DNA of 64,000 bases from positions 802,501 to 866,500 of the forward strand of contig BSBK01000876.1 in the NCBI GenBank assembly GCA_027943335.1, in the 5' to 3' direction. Source of the stretch: Chamaecyparis obtusa (Eukaryota > Streptophyta > Pinopsida > Cupressales > Cupressaceae). A program made the position numbers and the translations under genes. The notes below the pieces were generated by a model. That model had not been told where the DNA came from and did no database searches. It saw only the letters and a program-made list of their open reading frames with translations. Of the stretch, positions 34,890-48,360 are shown piece after piece; the first letter of the stretch is position 1; the number at the start of each line of letters is the position of its first letter.

Positions 34890-35806
34890 AACCTCCTTAT
34901 AGATTGAAGGCACCCTTGTAGACTCCTCATTTGACTAATATTTTTGGGAGGTGGCATATCCATAATTGCTTGTACCTTTTCGGGATCTACCTCAATGCCT
35001 TTTGCAAAAATAATGAAGCCTAGCAATTTCCCTAAGGTAACACCAAATGCACTTTTCTTTGGATTTAATCTTAGCTAGAACTATTCCATTCGATATAGAA
35101 TGAACTCTAAATCATCTAGATGTTTGTCTCTCTTTTTAGATTTATCCAAGGTGTCATCCACATAATCTTCCATATTCTTATGCATCATGTCATGAAAGAT
35201 TATTGTCATAGCTCTTTGGTAAGTAGCTCATGCATTCTTTAATCCAAAAGGTATGACGTTCCAACAATAGGTTCCCCACACACAAGTGAATGTTGTCTTT
35301 TCCTGGTCTTCAAGAGCTATCTTGATTTGGTTATACCCAAAAATTCCATCCATCAAAGAATAGATCTCATATCCCGTAGTCATGTCCACTATCATATCTA
35401 TGTTTGGAAGTGGGAAATCATCCTTTGGGAAAGCTTTATTGAGATCTCTAAAGTCTGTGCATACATGAATGGAATTTTCATGTTTAGAAATTGGGACAAT
35501 ATTTGATATCCATTCAGCATAATCGATAGCTCTGATAAATCTAGCACTGAGGAGATTTTCTAATTCTTCTTTTACTAAAAGAGCTATGTGAGGGTGCATT
35601 TTCCTCAATTTTTGTTTCACTAGCTTTATTCTTGGAGCTATGGACAAGTGATGCATAATGAGATTAGTGTCCAGTCCTGCCATGTCTAAATAGTTCCAAG
35701 AAAAATTGATCTTCTTTCTTTGTAGGAATTTGGTGTAGGCTTCTTTCTCTTGTGTTGATAATGATTGAGCCAAATGCACTATTTGTGGGGCCTCTTCTGT
35801 ACCCAA
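34890..35806 (-). pseudogene. pol: Gypsy-2 reverse transcriptase
   Basis: The frame 35,806-35,228 covers the N-terminal half: 'APQIVHLAQSLSTQEKEAY', 'FIRAIDYAEWISNIVPISKH', 'FRDLNKAFPKDDFPLPNID' and 'YSLMDGIFGYNQIKIALED' with the first Asp. It stops at 'MPFGLKNA'-equivalent sequence ('IPFGLKNA' then TGA). Past that stop the palm continues to YVDD (near 35,155) and 'LGFII', broken by further stops near 35,080 and 34,900. It aligns end to end with gypsy-1 RT at 17,848-18,879. Confidence 0.88.
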
Positions 35807-35849
35807 ATTAACTGGAGCTATGTAGGCTCAACAAGTACTGATGATCTGT

Positions 35850-37000
35850 CCTAAAAGTAACTTGGAAGATGATCAAGTACCCCATCTTTGGGCACCTCGG
35901 AGAGGTTTTCACCCTTAGATATGTCATTTATTTTTACTTTTTTTGATTCTGACACCGTCACATAGTGGTTTTCGCCATCAGAACTCTTATTCTTTTTTTC
36001 TTTTCTTTTTATTTTTTGACTGAGGTACTTGATGTCAAGTTCAGTCATACTTGTAGCTGATTCTCTAGTGGAAGAGACTATGGGTTCAATGGCATTTAGA
36101 TAATAGGTTACCTCATAGTCATTTTGGAAGGTTAACAGCATAGGCTCTTAGTAACATTGAGACTAATCAATGAGGTGGGGATTGGCAAGGGGTAGGTCAA
36201 TGATTGGTTCAATATTGTGGATGTGAATAGGATCATCTCTGGTGATTACAAAGTTAGGATCTGTCAAGTATCCTTTAGGTGACCTGAATCAGGGTTAGTC
36301 CTATCAAGCAAAGAATCATTCACTAAGGTGATCTGTGGATTCAAATCTTCTAATCCTATGCATTACTCATTAGCTACCTCAGGTTGGGAACTATATGTAT
36401 GGACAACATCAATGTCCATGTCAACTATAGAGGAGTTTGAAAGAGACTCCCATTCATATTCATGTGAGTCTGTATCTGAATACTGACTAGGATGTTTACA
36501 CCATGCATGTTTACGACATTTAGATGTGGAAGCCTCAATGTCACCAAGGGTAACACCTTCTTGCATTCCATTTGTGTATTGGTGTTCTTGAATAGGATTC
36601 TCAACATGATCTTCAATAGTGGACTCTTCTTGTTCTAGGTCTGAATTTCTTGGATTTGCAATTGGAGTGTCGAAATCTCCCCAAAGGAGATTGGTGGAAG
36701 GGACCCAATCTTCACACCTATCTTGTTGATTTTGTAAATTGGGTATGTAGCTTGATTCATCATCACTATCCATCACAACAAGAATAGGTGTAGTTTTCTA
36801 TTTCTAACTTTCAAAACCTAGACCAACTGTTGTCTTAGATCTACATCCAAAAAGAGCATGATTAAGTGGTTCGGCCTTAGCATCTAGTCTGTGACTGAGA
36901 GGACCATGACCTGGGTAGCCCATATTTTTGACCAAAGTATATCCTCTCCTATAAGCCTTAGGAGATGGGGAGAAATTTTTATTATGCACACACTTGTCTT
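35850..37000 (-). pseudogene. Gypsy-2 acidic linker between protease and RT
   Basis: Asp/Ser/Asn-rich frames (36,776-36,363 with 'MMDSDDESSYIPNLQNQQD' and 'EDWVPSTNLLWGDF'; 36,141-35,851 ending in a Lys/Glu-rich run and 'DGENHYVTVSESKKVK'). No enzymatic motif. Upstream, 36,804-36,989 matches gypsy-1 at 16,730-16,880 ('YTLVKNMGYPGHGPLSHRLD'). Confidence 0.65.
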
Positions 37001-37189
37001 CTTTATAGATCTAGTATCTGACAGCTACTTCTTCTTTTTCATCTTGAATGGGTATTGAAGACTCCACAAATGTGTCAAACAAAGTCATGGTAGAAGAATA
37101 AGGTTTCATCTCTTGTGAAGGCCTACCATAAGACCTAGGGGAGATTGGCATCTTTGCAAAAGAGTCAAGCTAATATCCTCCCATACCAA

Positions 37190-37728
37190 GGTCTAATGTC
37201 TTGAATTTACCCTTACATTCTGACATGAGTCCCTACTGAAATGGCATTAATAGACAAGGTGCTATCACCTGGTATGTAGACTTCTACTCTATTGTATGAG
37301 AATTTGATGCATTGGTGATAGGTAGATAGAATTGCTTGCATGTCGTGAATCCATGGTCTACCTAGTAAGATATTCTATACAAGAGGTCTAGCATCAACAA
37401 TCTAAAACAAAATGTCTTTCTCAACTAGGCCTATCCTCACAGGAAGAACGAACAACCCCTTAGAGCTTCTCTCTACCTCATCATAGGCCTTTATTGTAAT
37501 CTTATTTCTATTATCTATCACTTTCTTAGAGTACCCCAAAGTTTTCAAAAGACTCAAAGAACATATATTGAGCCCAGCACCCCCATCTATCAATATGCAC
37601 CTGACATGGGTTTTATGGATCATGACTTTGATGTGAAGAGTGAGATTATGCATATGGCTCAAGGATTTGTCATCTTCTTCTAAAAAAGTGAGGTAATGTG
37701 GGCTAGCAATATGATTGACCATGTTCTA
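37190..37728 (-). pseudogene. Gypsy-2 aspartic protease
   Basis: The active-site loop is LIDGGAGLNICSL, identical to gypsy-1, and the C-terminal part has [12 protein letters not shown] sequence in the frame after the stop ('[12 protein letters not shown]' near 37,340-37,375). It is bounded by TAG at 37,726-37,728 (shared with gypsy-1) and TAG at 37,402-37,404 (shared with gypsy-1 and the fragment at 46.7-48.4 kb). The rest is intact for 106 codons. Confidence 0.85.
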
Positions 37729-37929
37729 TAATTGGTCGACATCTATTTTGGTAGGAACATTTGTTGTGTGCAAAGCATCTTCAAGGATCTGTTTGTGTCT
37801 TGGGGATAATTCTAAAAGCTCAAAGATGGAAATCTAAGCTGGAGTTCACTGCAATTGATTAACAAGGTTGTAATTAGGATGCACAACTGATTTGGTGGTG
37901 ACATTCTTGGATGCCACTTGCTTGGGTTT

Positions 37930-40446
37930 GCTGGACTAATTGGAACTAGGACATCTAATGATCATATGACCTTGACTTTGACTTCTTGTGATAGCGTTAA
38001 GAGCTTGAGATGAACTTTGAGAGTGAGGTCCTCTTAGCACAACCACGGGTTCTTCATCAAATATTGGTGGAGAATCAACATCATGACCATAAAGATCTTT
38101 TTTCTTTATCATATTGACACTTTCATCCACAACTTCAAGCATATTGATAACATTTTCTGCAGACGTGTAAGTGTAGTTGATTGTAGCCTTACTATCTTTG
38201 GGTTTGGAGGTTTCCCCCTTATCATATTTAGGCAAAGGCTCTTTGAATGCTTTGTGGTCTGCATCAGTATTCAACCCATCAATCTGAAGTTTTCTTCTCT
38301 CAATTAGATCCTGAATGATATGTTTAAGCTTCCAACAATGTTCTATGTCATGTCCAATACCATTACGGTACTTGCATAAAGCTTTTTCATTCCACCAATG
38401 TGGTTTGATTTTAGGTATGCAAAAATTTGTTGGATCTTGAGGTTGTGCAAGATTATTAGAAATAAGCATTTTGAAAACATCCTCATAAGAGTCACCAAGC
38501 TTAGAAAATAGACACTTCTCCTTTTTGGGCTTATCCTGATATCTTTGTTTATGCTATTGTTGGTTAGAGGATGTATTAAGCTTCATAGCTTGAACTGCAC
38601 TTGATAAATGGAGGACACCTTGATCCTTCAGTTGCTTAGAGTCAACAACTCTATCATTGACTACCTATTTGTTCTTGTTCCAGTGCGAGTTCTTGCTTTT
38701 GTCCTTATGAGAGTTGTTATTATTATTTTTAGTCAAAATACCTTTCTCTTTTAAGACATCCTATATTCTACATGCGGTTTCAACCATAGTGTTGAATGAA
38801 TCAAAGACCATCTTCTGAACCTCATACCGCATCTTAGGCACCAAGTTGCTAACAATGATATCAATCCTTTCATGCTCAAGAATAGTCCTAGAATAATGAG
38901 AGCACAATTGTCTCTACCTTTGTAAGAATGTAACAAAGGATTCCCCTTGATTCTGTTTCAAATTGCACAAATGTAGCATGGTGACTGATCTTGACAAGTT
39001 GTAGGCAAAATGTTGAACAAATCTATGGACAAGTTCTTTGAAAGTTTTGATAGGAGGGGTTATGTTGGTAAACCACTCCATTGCTTGACCCTTGAGACTC
39101 CTTGGAAATAATCTCATCAAATAGGAGTCATCTTGGTGAAATTCAAAACTCATGATGTAGAACTGACACACATGATCATGTGGGTCACCATTGCTGTCAT
39201 ATTTGTCATATTGGGGAATTTCAACTTTCCTAGGAAAATCATTCATACTCACACTCCTATCAAAAGGATTAGGACAAATAGAGTCAAGGTTGAAAGAACT
39301 CTTGGGAGCCATCATCTTTTTCATTTTCTTGATTTCCTCTTCTTGTGATGGGTTCCATTTCTTGATTTTCCTATCCACATCAAAATTGTAAGGGACTCTC
39401 ACAACCTTGTTGATCAAGCTTTCTAGAAATTTATCCTTATTTTGCTCAACATATTTCTCCACATATTGTTGGAAAAGGGGCTCTTGTTGCATTCTCATAA
39501 AGTCTTGATCCTCAAAACTTGCACTACTTCCTCCATGTTGAGAGTCATGATGAGCTCATTGGGAGGGTTGTCTCAAGTTCCTAGGATGTGTCTGTCTCCT
39601 ATAGTGAGCATGTTGTAAAGTCCTTCCTCTAGAACTAAGAGATCTTGATGGTGATCTTGAATACCTTCTACCTTGTGGGGTTCCCGAGGGAGTAGATGGT
39701 GGAGAGTTGTTTCCACTATTGTTGCCCATATTGTTAAATTTTTCATTAAGTTGTTGGGCTAAGAGCCTATCTTGTTCTTCTTGTGCGGCTCTTCTCTCTA
39801 TGTCCAACAAGGCTCATTGTTCCTCCTCTAGGAGCCTAAGTTTTTCTTCTTTTGTAGCTTGTTCATTCAAGAAGGCTTTTTTTTCTCACTCAATTCTCTT
39901 TAGCCTTTCACTTGTATACCGTGAGGTGGTTCGAAGTGGGGAATTTGGTCTCGAATGTTTGAACAAGTCATTAGAAAAAGATGCATTCACATGAGCATCA
40001 CAAGATTGGTTATTTTGGTCCTCGTGTTGTGACTGTTCATCTTGGTGAGCTTGTCTATAATACCTTTCATTTCTTTGATGGGCATCCAAATATCTAGTAT
40101 TGATAGGAGGAAACTCTGGTTGATTGTCATGAGAAGATTCCCCAAATAGTATGTTATCTCTATGTCTCTGAAATATGTCATCAAGAGTTTGATCCATTGC
40201 TTCTCTTTCCTTTTTGGTCAAGGTGTAACTCATGTCCATATTTGATTGAGAAGGTGTCAAAGAGGTACTCAACTCACTAAGGCTACTCCTAGGTTCAAAC
40301 CAAAATTCTATAGCACTCCTAGGAGATTGATCAAAGATGGGTTCCTTCCCCTTTCTCTTTTGACGAGTGTGGACTAGAGGTAATTGTTCAAAAACTATTT
40401 GAGGTTATTTTCCTTGGTCCACTTGGTATCTTGTTGTAACTGGCAT
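37930..40446 (-). pseudogene. gag: Gypsy-2 gag
   Basis: The start codon at 40,446 aligns with gypsy-1's 13,177. An early TAA lies where gypsy-1 has a CGA Arg codon. Frames 40,272-39,886, 39,810-39,556 and 39,498-38,914 cover the N-terminal charged region, the Arg/Ser-rich part and the capsid-like core ('EPLFQQYVEKYVEQNKDKF', then 'LMRLFPRSLKGQAMEWFTN'). The zinc-knuckle frame 38,469-37,936 contains 'CKYRNGIGHDIEHCWKLKH', a C-x2-[H/R]-x4-H-x4-C knuckle, the first His being Arg here and His in the 46.7-kb fragment. At the position of gypsy-1's TAG (14,458) gypsy-2 has CAG. Confidence 0.88.
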
Positions 40447-42817
40447 GAAAGAAAATACCCTTAGTGATAATATGACCTTATGAATCATTGATTATCAAAC
40501 TAGGATAGTGAAAATATTCAATTGTCCAAAAGATAAATGGTGAAATAGAAAGCTGGAAAAAGGTATAAATCAACACTGCCACAGTGGTGCATAATAAAAG
40601 GATTTCAATATCCTAGCACATATGGACTAGGAGGGTGATTTACCCAAAATACATGGAAATTGAATTTATATGAAAATGAATTTGGACAAAAGAGTACTCA
40701 AACTCTCCAAATGTGCAACCAAAGAGTCTAAAAGTGAATCTAGTCAACAAGGATGATTCCTAACTTATCAATGACAAGCAAGATCTTTGGTGAAGTCAAG
40801 AATTACTAACTCAAGATGTCTAAGGCCAAGAACCTAAGATATAAATAGGCTTTTAGCGGCAGAGTATGAAACCTATTAAAATCTAGTCAACCAAGAAATC
40901 TAAAAGTGACACAAATTAGCAGGACAGTCAGCAGGATAGTCAAAAGGTTCTATGCAATGGTTTCCAGGCAACTAGTGCGATACTTTCTTCCGGGGTGATA
41001 TTTCTGACAGAGGCTATGCGATAATTTCTAGGTAGTCAGTGCGATATTTTCTAGGCAAACAGTGTGATGAAAAATCAGGGATGAACTATCACATGATATT
41101 TCTTAGTACAGAGTGTGATGATAATCCAATGTCGTATGACTCTTGAACAGTGAGTGTTAAAAATCTCAGTTTTAAAGACAGTTTGGTCAAAATTTTAGTT
41201 TGAAAGTTGAATTTTTTTATTTCAATTACAGTGATAGCAGTAAAGAGATAGGTTTGCAAATAGTAGGTGATCAAACATGTCTTCAAACACTTCAAATAAG
41301 GGCAAAAGAAACCTTGCCAAGACAAGCAATTGTGATATCAAAATTGAAAAATCCTACGAATACTACCATGATGTTGAATATGCAAGAACGTTTACACAGG
41401 TATATCATAATGAGTACACTTCAAGCACTTTCTATCCTAAAAAGACAAAGGCTCAATACTTAACAACTTAGCCCACACTTGATGTCCCATTGCCTCACAC
41501 AAAGTGGTTACCCACAATAGATATTGGCTTTGTCATGGAAGTGCCAATGACACAACCAAAGGAACACATATGGTGAGTAATCTTGGGGTGATTTGGGTTA
41601 TTCCACTTGGATCAATCCTTGCACTAAGAAGCTAAGTAGAAAAATAGGGTGGCTTCTATCTATGGTTCTTAGTAAGGGCTTCCATTCATAATACCCCTCT
41701 TACTCCCCAAAGGGACTCCTTACCTTGCGGCAAGTAATGGACCTCATGGCCACAAGAGTACCTTAAGCATTCTTGCTTGATATTTTTCTCATGGTCACAA
41801 TCCCACAAGTTACTCATATCAAGCGAAGACAAGTACTACGTCTACCAAGGTTTTGTGTCCTTGATAGCCTTGAGTTTATAGTGGATTGGAATAGCCGGCG
41901 AAAAACTTGTCCCCACTTGGGTCATTCCTCTTGATTTCTCAAGAGCAAGCCCACTAAAGGATCCTAAACTACACAAAGAGTGGATCAATCTTTGAGGTTC
42001 AAAGTTTTTGGTTCACCACAAGGGTGAAGAGCATACTCCCCTATCTCAAAAATTTCTCCCAAACGCACCAAGAAAAGGTTCAATTACCCTTTTACTTTCA
42101 AAATCCAAAGATGGGTCAAGATTTCTGTTTCACCACAAGGGTGAAGAGCATACTCTCCTACCACCAAAGAATTCCTACAACAAGATATTATGTTCCTATG
42201 AAATGAAACAACTAGTAAATGTCACACTTGAAATGAAATAAATAACAAACACCTTTTTTTTTTTAATGCTTTGGGTAGCCCTACAAAAACCATTAGTAGC
42301 CCTTATGCATGCATTCTTTTAGGCAAATATTCAAGAAAAAGGCTCCTACAACCACAACTCATTAGCCCCATAATGGTTAGCAAAATCAAAATCTAAATGA
42401 AATCTACAAATAAATTTTGCCTAACCACAACAAACTAAACCAGCAAGTTAACTAGATCAAAATTCAGACAAAAAGAGCTAGAAAATAACTCATTGCCAGG
42501 CACAGGTGACAGTACAGTTGCCAGAAAGATTGCATGATACTATATAGCATACAAGTGTGATATTATCTTTATGTGCAATGGTTCACTATACCTACAGGTG
42601 ACAGAAAGTAGTACACAGTGCGACAGATCCTGCAAAGTCCATGCAATACTTTAAGTGGTAAAGTATCACACTAGTATATAATAAACTATCGCACGACACT
42701 AGAAAAAGTTCATACGATAATCTGAGACAGAAAAACTAGAGAGCCGAAACTAAAGCTAAATAGTGACGAAAAAAATGATGAAAATGCATAAAATGAAGGA
42801 CAAAACAATAATGTTCT
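40447..42817 (-). other. Gypsy-2 leader, non-coding
   Basis: A 2.4-kb leader between primer site and gag. It holds two clusters of GTGCGATA-type motifs (40,975-41,150 and 42,530-42,725) and a duplicated 27-bp phrase beginning TTCACCACAAGGGTGAAGAG (near 42,013 and 42,129). Short frames at 41,200-41,471 and 42,008-42,241 do not resemble known proteins. The 44-bp minisatellite of gypsy-1 is absent. Confidence 0.65.
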
Positions 42818-42835
42818 GCCCCATGGTGGGCGCAA
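42818..42835 (-). promoter_or_regulatory. Gypsy-2 primer-binding site
   Basis: On the minus strand this reads TTGCGCCCACCATGGGGC, four bases from the 5' LTR. It corresponds to the gypsy-1 site with a few changes. Confidence 0.7.
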
Positions 42836-42839
42836 AAAA

Positions 42840-43790
42840 TGTACACACTAAATAGTGCACTTCTCTAAGTCATTACTTCCAAGGGAATCCATGAATGGGA
42901 AACCTTAGAAAGCAACCTAGAGCTCCCTATGAATGGAGTTGAAAGGATTTTAAGATTGCTCTTAGCTAGAGCTATAAAGCTTATGACCTTGCTAGTCAAC
43001 CACACAATGGGAGATTCAAGCAAGACAAGGGCAAGAGTGCCAATATCCTCAAGAATCAAAATGAAATGCAATGCAATGCTAGAAATGAATATGCAAGCTA
43101 TGCAAACTAAGCTATGAAAGGAAATGAAAGTATTACAACTCTTCCTAATTAAGCTAGGTGAATTAATCTAAAGCATAAAGGAAACTAAGCTATGTATGCC
43201 ATGATAATGAAACTAAAATGCAAGAATGAAACTAAGAATAGCATGTAAATGTAAAAGGTAAGAATACTCCAAATCTCCAAAGCTCCAAAGTCACCTAGAA
43301 AACCTGCAACATAACATTAGTATTCAAAGATGCCTTCTAAAATGAGAAGAGAGCTCTTCTTTTATAGGAAATGAGAAACAATGGATGATGGAGATTAAGA
43401 GGCAAAAGATTTAATCAAGGGTGAGGCTTGAAAGAGGAGCAATCCATGTGCACAAATATCCTCCAATGAGAAAATAAGAGTTGACTTTTATGTCCATATG
43501 AGACAAAAAGACCTTTTATCTTTTTATAAAATAGGAATAATGCTTTATTTGTGCAACTTAGGATAAGAGGAAAAGTGGGGACTTTTTATTTAATAAAAGG
43601 GGAGAAAATATTCCTTTTAATTAAATAAAGACTTAGGATAAAATGGTTAGCCATGGGATAAAATTGAATAAATAATAGAATTAAGATTTGATCAAGGAAA
43701 TTGATATTAAGCTGAAAATGTTGATTCAGGAAATTGATAAATTATTGAATGGGGGCCCAAAGTCTAGGCGACCATTTTAGGGTGCATACA
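42840..43790 (-). repeat. Gypsy-2 5' LTR
   Basis: 951 bp, TG..CA, same length as the 3' LTR and about 96% identical to it by eye. The TATA box on the minus strand is at 43,359-43,366 beside GAAGAGAGCTCTTC, a perfect palindrome. Confidence 0.93.
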
Positions 43791-43795
43791 AGATG
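43791..43795 (+). other. Target-site duplication, gypsy-2 right
   Basis: AGATG, identical to 26,711-26,715. Confidence 0.9.
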
Positions 43796-46073
43796 CATAA
43801 CTATGCATCCTTTCATACATATTTTGTTATAGTTTTTGCTTGTATTCACACCAAGATAAAATTCATAAGCATTGAGAAAATTAATTATATAGTTCAAAGT
43901 TTCTCAAACTAATTTTTTAAAAAATGAAGACATTTTACTACATTTTATTATTATATTATATAATTATATAGAAAGAAAGAAATTTTAAATCAAAACAATT
44001 GTATTGTATTTTAGCTTTGATTTTAGTGGTGGATCCTATCCATCATTTGGGAAATGAAAATAACAACCTTCTCTTATATAATATTAATAACGTAGAAATA
44101 AAGAAAATTAAAATAGAAATAATTATATTAGATCTTGTCTTTTGATTTAAGTGATGGATCCTATATCTCATGAATGAAAGTAGAAACCTTTTATTTATTG
44201 GAAAATGAAACTAACAATCTGATATTATATTTAAATATATTATAAATTCATTTAGAAACTAGAAAAAAAAGTAGCAACAATTATATTCTATCTTATCTTT
44301 GATTTAGTCGTAGAATCTATCTCTCATACTTACACCTGACATATTAGAAAATAAAAATATCAACCTTTTATTTGTTGAAAAATAAATAGATAAAAAAAAT
44401 ATTAAAATAGAAACAATTATATTGGGTGTCATCTTTGTAATGAATCATATCTTCATACATCTCATTCTTACACCTCATATTCTCTCTAATATGGAAAAAA
44501 TAATTAAGTATATATAATTTATTGAAAATGATGATTTGTATATAAAAATTAAATAAAAATAAATTTAAATTTAAATAATAAAAATAAAACTATTATCAAC
44601 AATTTAAAATAGAAGATAAGCAATTGTGGTTTATCTTTTTATTTTCTCCAACAATTCAATACATGTATTGTATATTTTATTAAGTTTCTAAATTAAATTT
44701 GATTTGTTTAAATTCAAAAGTTACCAAATATTATCAATGATAAAAAATATAATTAATTTAATATTAATTTTTTTAATAAATTAATATGTTAAAAAAAGAG
44801 CATCATCTCTACTTCAAAATTTGTTGTAGATTTTGGTGTCTAATTTTGAAATTTTTGAAAATTATTTGAAATTCCCAATATTATCTCTAGTTTTTTAATT
44901 CTTGAAAAAAAATAAAACACTTTCTGCTTATAAATTTCTAAAAATATTTTACATAGTTGTGATGCTTTAGATAATGACCAATCATTTGCAACTGGAGGGA
45001 TTGGCTTATCATTTGTGATGGAAGAATATAATGGTGTAAACCTTACAATGACAAGAAATTAATGGCCTACAAATCTTTGGATAAATTAATGACAATAAAT
45101 TTACATAGCTGCGCTAGTATCTGCAAAGCTTCAAATAATGTCCAATTTGAGATTTGCACATTGGCATCCAAATGAAGTATGTTTTATTCAATAAACTATT
45201 GAGGATGTATTTTCAAATCTGCACAGAAAATAGGAAAACTATATTAAAAGCTACATAAATAAAATTATATTAAAAACCACATAAAAAAACTATATTAAAA
45301 ACTACATAAAATTTAATTACCAAGCTCTCTAAATGTCTGCAATTTCTTCAAGCTCTCCTCCAAATCTCTGCAATTTCCTCAAGCTCTCACCTGCAAAAGA
45401 TCAAATCAAATAAGAAGAATGAAATGAGGAGACACTCTTTTATTAATCCAGAGCGTCTCCTCATATTCCCAAAGGATGAATCTCCAAGTTCTTGCAAAAA
45501 AAAAAAAATGACTCCAAATTCCTGCAAAAAAAAAACTAAAAACTCTAAAAAAAAAGCTGGTAATGCAAATAAAAAATAGTATATAATAACATGCAAGCAT
45601 TTGCACGAATTTTTTTTTAAAATTTTGATTGGGGCACTGGGCCACCACCCCCCATCCCCCTACCATGTGCTTGGCTGCTGGTAGGCTGGCAGTGCCCGTG
45701 TCGTGCACATGACAATTATCGTGTGCATGGCACTACCGCTACCAGCCTACCGACAACCAATAGCCGCGTTGGGCCCCACGGTCCCATGTAAATGGCATGG
45801 GATTTTGTGGTGGGTCCCACTGCACTCGGATTTGCATTGCCACACATTTTTTATTTAATTTTTTTTGAATTGCATTGCCACGTGTTTTTTGATTTTGGGA
45901 AGCATTTTTTTTGTTTTTTTTAATTTTTCAGCTTTATTTTATTTTTTGCATTTTAAAGTTTGTAACTGGCTTTGATTCTTTAATGTGTAATGTGTACATG
46001 ACATATTCCTTGGAATATGTCATGCTAGTGTCCTCCTCTTCCGCTATGACTGTATAGGACACCTCTCGGCATA
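43796..46073. other. AT-rich spacer without a gene
   Basis: This continues the sequence that gypsy-2 split from 26,710. About 43,990-44,500 contains a loose fourfold repeat around 'ATCTTTGATTTAGTGGTGGATCCTAT' (near 44,010, 44,134, 44,290 and 44,427). The GC-rich hairpin at 45,660-45,780 is the only other structure. No frame is convincing; 45,406-45,708 is a Phe-rich artefact of poly-A/T runs. Confidence 0.6.
45660..45780. repeat. GC-rich imperfect inverted repeat
   Basis: GGTAGGCTGGCAGTGCC (from 45,681) pairs imperfectly with GGCACTACCGCTACCAGCCTACC (to about 45,752), with GTCGTGCACATGAC near the apex. Its G+C content is far above the flanks. It could be a small foldback element or cruciform-forming DNA. 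Confidence 0.55.
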
Positions 46074-46719
46074 ACAATCAAAGAAATGATTCACAAGATG
46101 ATTATCATTTAATATATATAATAATCTAAAAGATCTTTAAAGAAGTTAAAATTGTTATTCTTCTATGTGTGATTATTTATTTTTCATAGGTTAGGTTGAC
46201 TGATGTTATAATGTCACAATAAAATGATCATTATTTTCCATAAGATTTTAATCTTTAACAAGTTAGGTCAAGTGGTGTTATAATATCATGATGAAATGGT
46301 CATTCTTCTACATGCAACTCTATCTTTAATGGGTTAGGTTGACTGATGTTATAATATCATGACAAATTGGTTATTGTCCTATACGTGATTTTTATATTTT
46401 ATAGATTAGGGTAAGTGAAGTTATAATATGATATGATAAAATTGGCATTCTTCTACATGCAAATCTATCTTTCATGGGTTAGGTTAGTGATGTTTTTAAT
46501 ATCATGAAAAATTGGTCATTCTTCTAATCTAACTCTTTATCTATTAAGGGTTTTGGTAAGTGATGTTATTATATCATATGATAAAATGTTCATGGGCTAG
46601 GTTAAGTGATATTACAATATCATGACAAATTGGTCATTCTTCTATATTCGACTCTTTATCTTTTATGGGTTAGGCTAAGTGATGTTATAATATCATATGA
46701 TAAAGTTATCATTCTTCTA
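46074..46719 (+). repeat. Third copy of arm minisatellite (direct)
   Basis: This matches the left arm from about 3423 to 4075 in the same orientation: 'AAAAGATCTTTA.AGAAGTTAAAATTGTTATT', then seven to eight 72-bp units. The match ends abruptly at 'TCATTCTTCTAC' (46,719), followed directly by gypsy gag sequence. Confidence 0.8.
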
Positions 46720-48360
46720 CTTGAAACAAAATCAAGGGGAATCCTTTGTTACATTATTACAAAGGTGGAGATGATTGTGCTCTCATTATTCTAGGACTAT
46801 TCCTGAGCATGAAAGGATTGATATCATTGTTAGCAACTTGGTGCCTGAGATGCGGTATGAGTTTCAGAAGATGGTCTTTGATTCATTCGACACTATGGTC
46901 AAAACCGTATGTAGAATAGAGGATGTCTTAAAAGAGCAAGGTATTTTGACTAAACAAAATAATAACAACAATAGTCAAAATAATAACAGCTCTCATAAGG
47001 ATAAAAGCAAGAACTCGCACTGGAACAAGAACAAATAGGTAGTTAATGACGGAGTTGTTGACTCTAACCAACCAAAGGATCAAGGTGTCCTCCATTTATC
47101 AAGTGCAGTTCAAGCTATGAAGCTTAATACATCCTCTAACCAACAAGAGCATAAACAAAGATATCAGGATAAGCCCAAAAAGGAGAAGTGTCAATTTTCT
47201 AAACTTGGTGACTCTTATGAGGATGTTTTCAAAACACTTATTGCTAATAATCTTGCACAACCTCAAGATCCAGCAAATTTTCGCATACCTAAAATCAAAC
47301 CACATTGGTGGAATGAAAAAGCTTTCTGCAAGTACCACAATGGTATTGGACACGACATAGAACATTGTTGGAAGCTTAAACATATCATTCAAGATCTAAT
47401 TGAGAGCGCAAAACTTTAGATTGATGGGTTGAATACTAACATAGACCACAAAGCATTCAAAGAGCCTTTGCCTAAATATGATAAGGGGGAAACCTCCAAA
47501 CCCAAAGATAGTAAGGCTGCAATCAACTACACTTACACGTCTACAGAAAACATTATCAATATGCTCAAAGTTGTGGATGAAAGTGTCAATGTGATAAGGA
47601 ACAAATATCCTTATGGTCATGATGTTGATTCTCCTCCAATATTTGATGAAGAACCCGTGGTTGTGCTAAGAGGACCTCACTCTCAAAGGTCATCTCAAGC
47701 TCTTAACACTATCACAAGAAGTCAAATTCAAGGTCCTGTGATCATTAGAGGTCCTAGTTCCAATTAGTCCAGCAAACCCAAGCAAATGGCATCCAAGAAT
47801 GTCAACACAAAATTAGTTGTGCATCCTAATTAAAACCTTGTTGATCAAGTGAACTCCAGCTCAGATTTCCATCTTTGAGGTTTTATACTTATCCCCAAGA
47901 CACAAACAGATCCTTGAAGATGCTTTGCGCACAACAAATGTTCCTACCAACATAGATGTCGACCAATTCCATAACATGGTCAATCATATTGGTAGCCCAC
48001 ATTACCTCACTTTTTCAAAAGAAGATGACAAAGCCTTGAACCATCCGCATAATCTCTCTCTTCACATCGAAGTCATGATCCATAAAACCCATGTCATGCA
48101 CATATTGATAGATGGGGGTGTTGGGCTCCATATATGTTCTTTGAGTCTTTTGAAAACTTTGGTGTACTCTGAGAAAGTGATAGATACTAGAAAGAAGATT
48201 ACAATAAAGGCCTATGATGAGGTAGAGAGAAGCTCTAAGGGGTTGACCATTCTTCCTGTGAGGATAGGCCTAGTTGAGAAAGACATTTTGTTTTAGATTG
48301 TTGATACTAGACCTCTCGCATACAATAGCTTACTAGGTAGACCATGGATTCATGACATCC
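46720..48360 (+). pseudogene. LTR-less gypsy gag-protease fragment (gypsy-3)
   Basis: It starts mid-gag at TTGAAACAAAATCAAGGGGA and ends inside protease after 'GGTAGACCATGGATTC'. Frames 46,775-47,038, 47,117-47,419 ('FCKYHNGIGHDIEHCWKLKH', the intact C-x2-H-x4-H-x4-C knuckle), 47,429-47,767 and 47,925-48,296 ('ILIDGGVGLHICSLSLLKT') follow gypsy-2 closely. The TAG at 48,294-48,296 is shared with both full elements, whereas the upstream TAG is a CAT codon here. It has no LTR, primer site or target duplication, and both ends are abrupt joins. Confidence 0.9.

Noticed and set aside
41200..41471. Small gene in the gypsy-2 leader
   Set aside because: The overlapping short frames lack any recognised domain and have no counterpart in gypsy-1.
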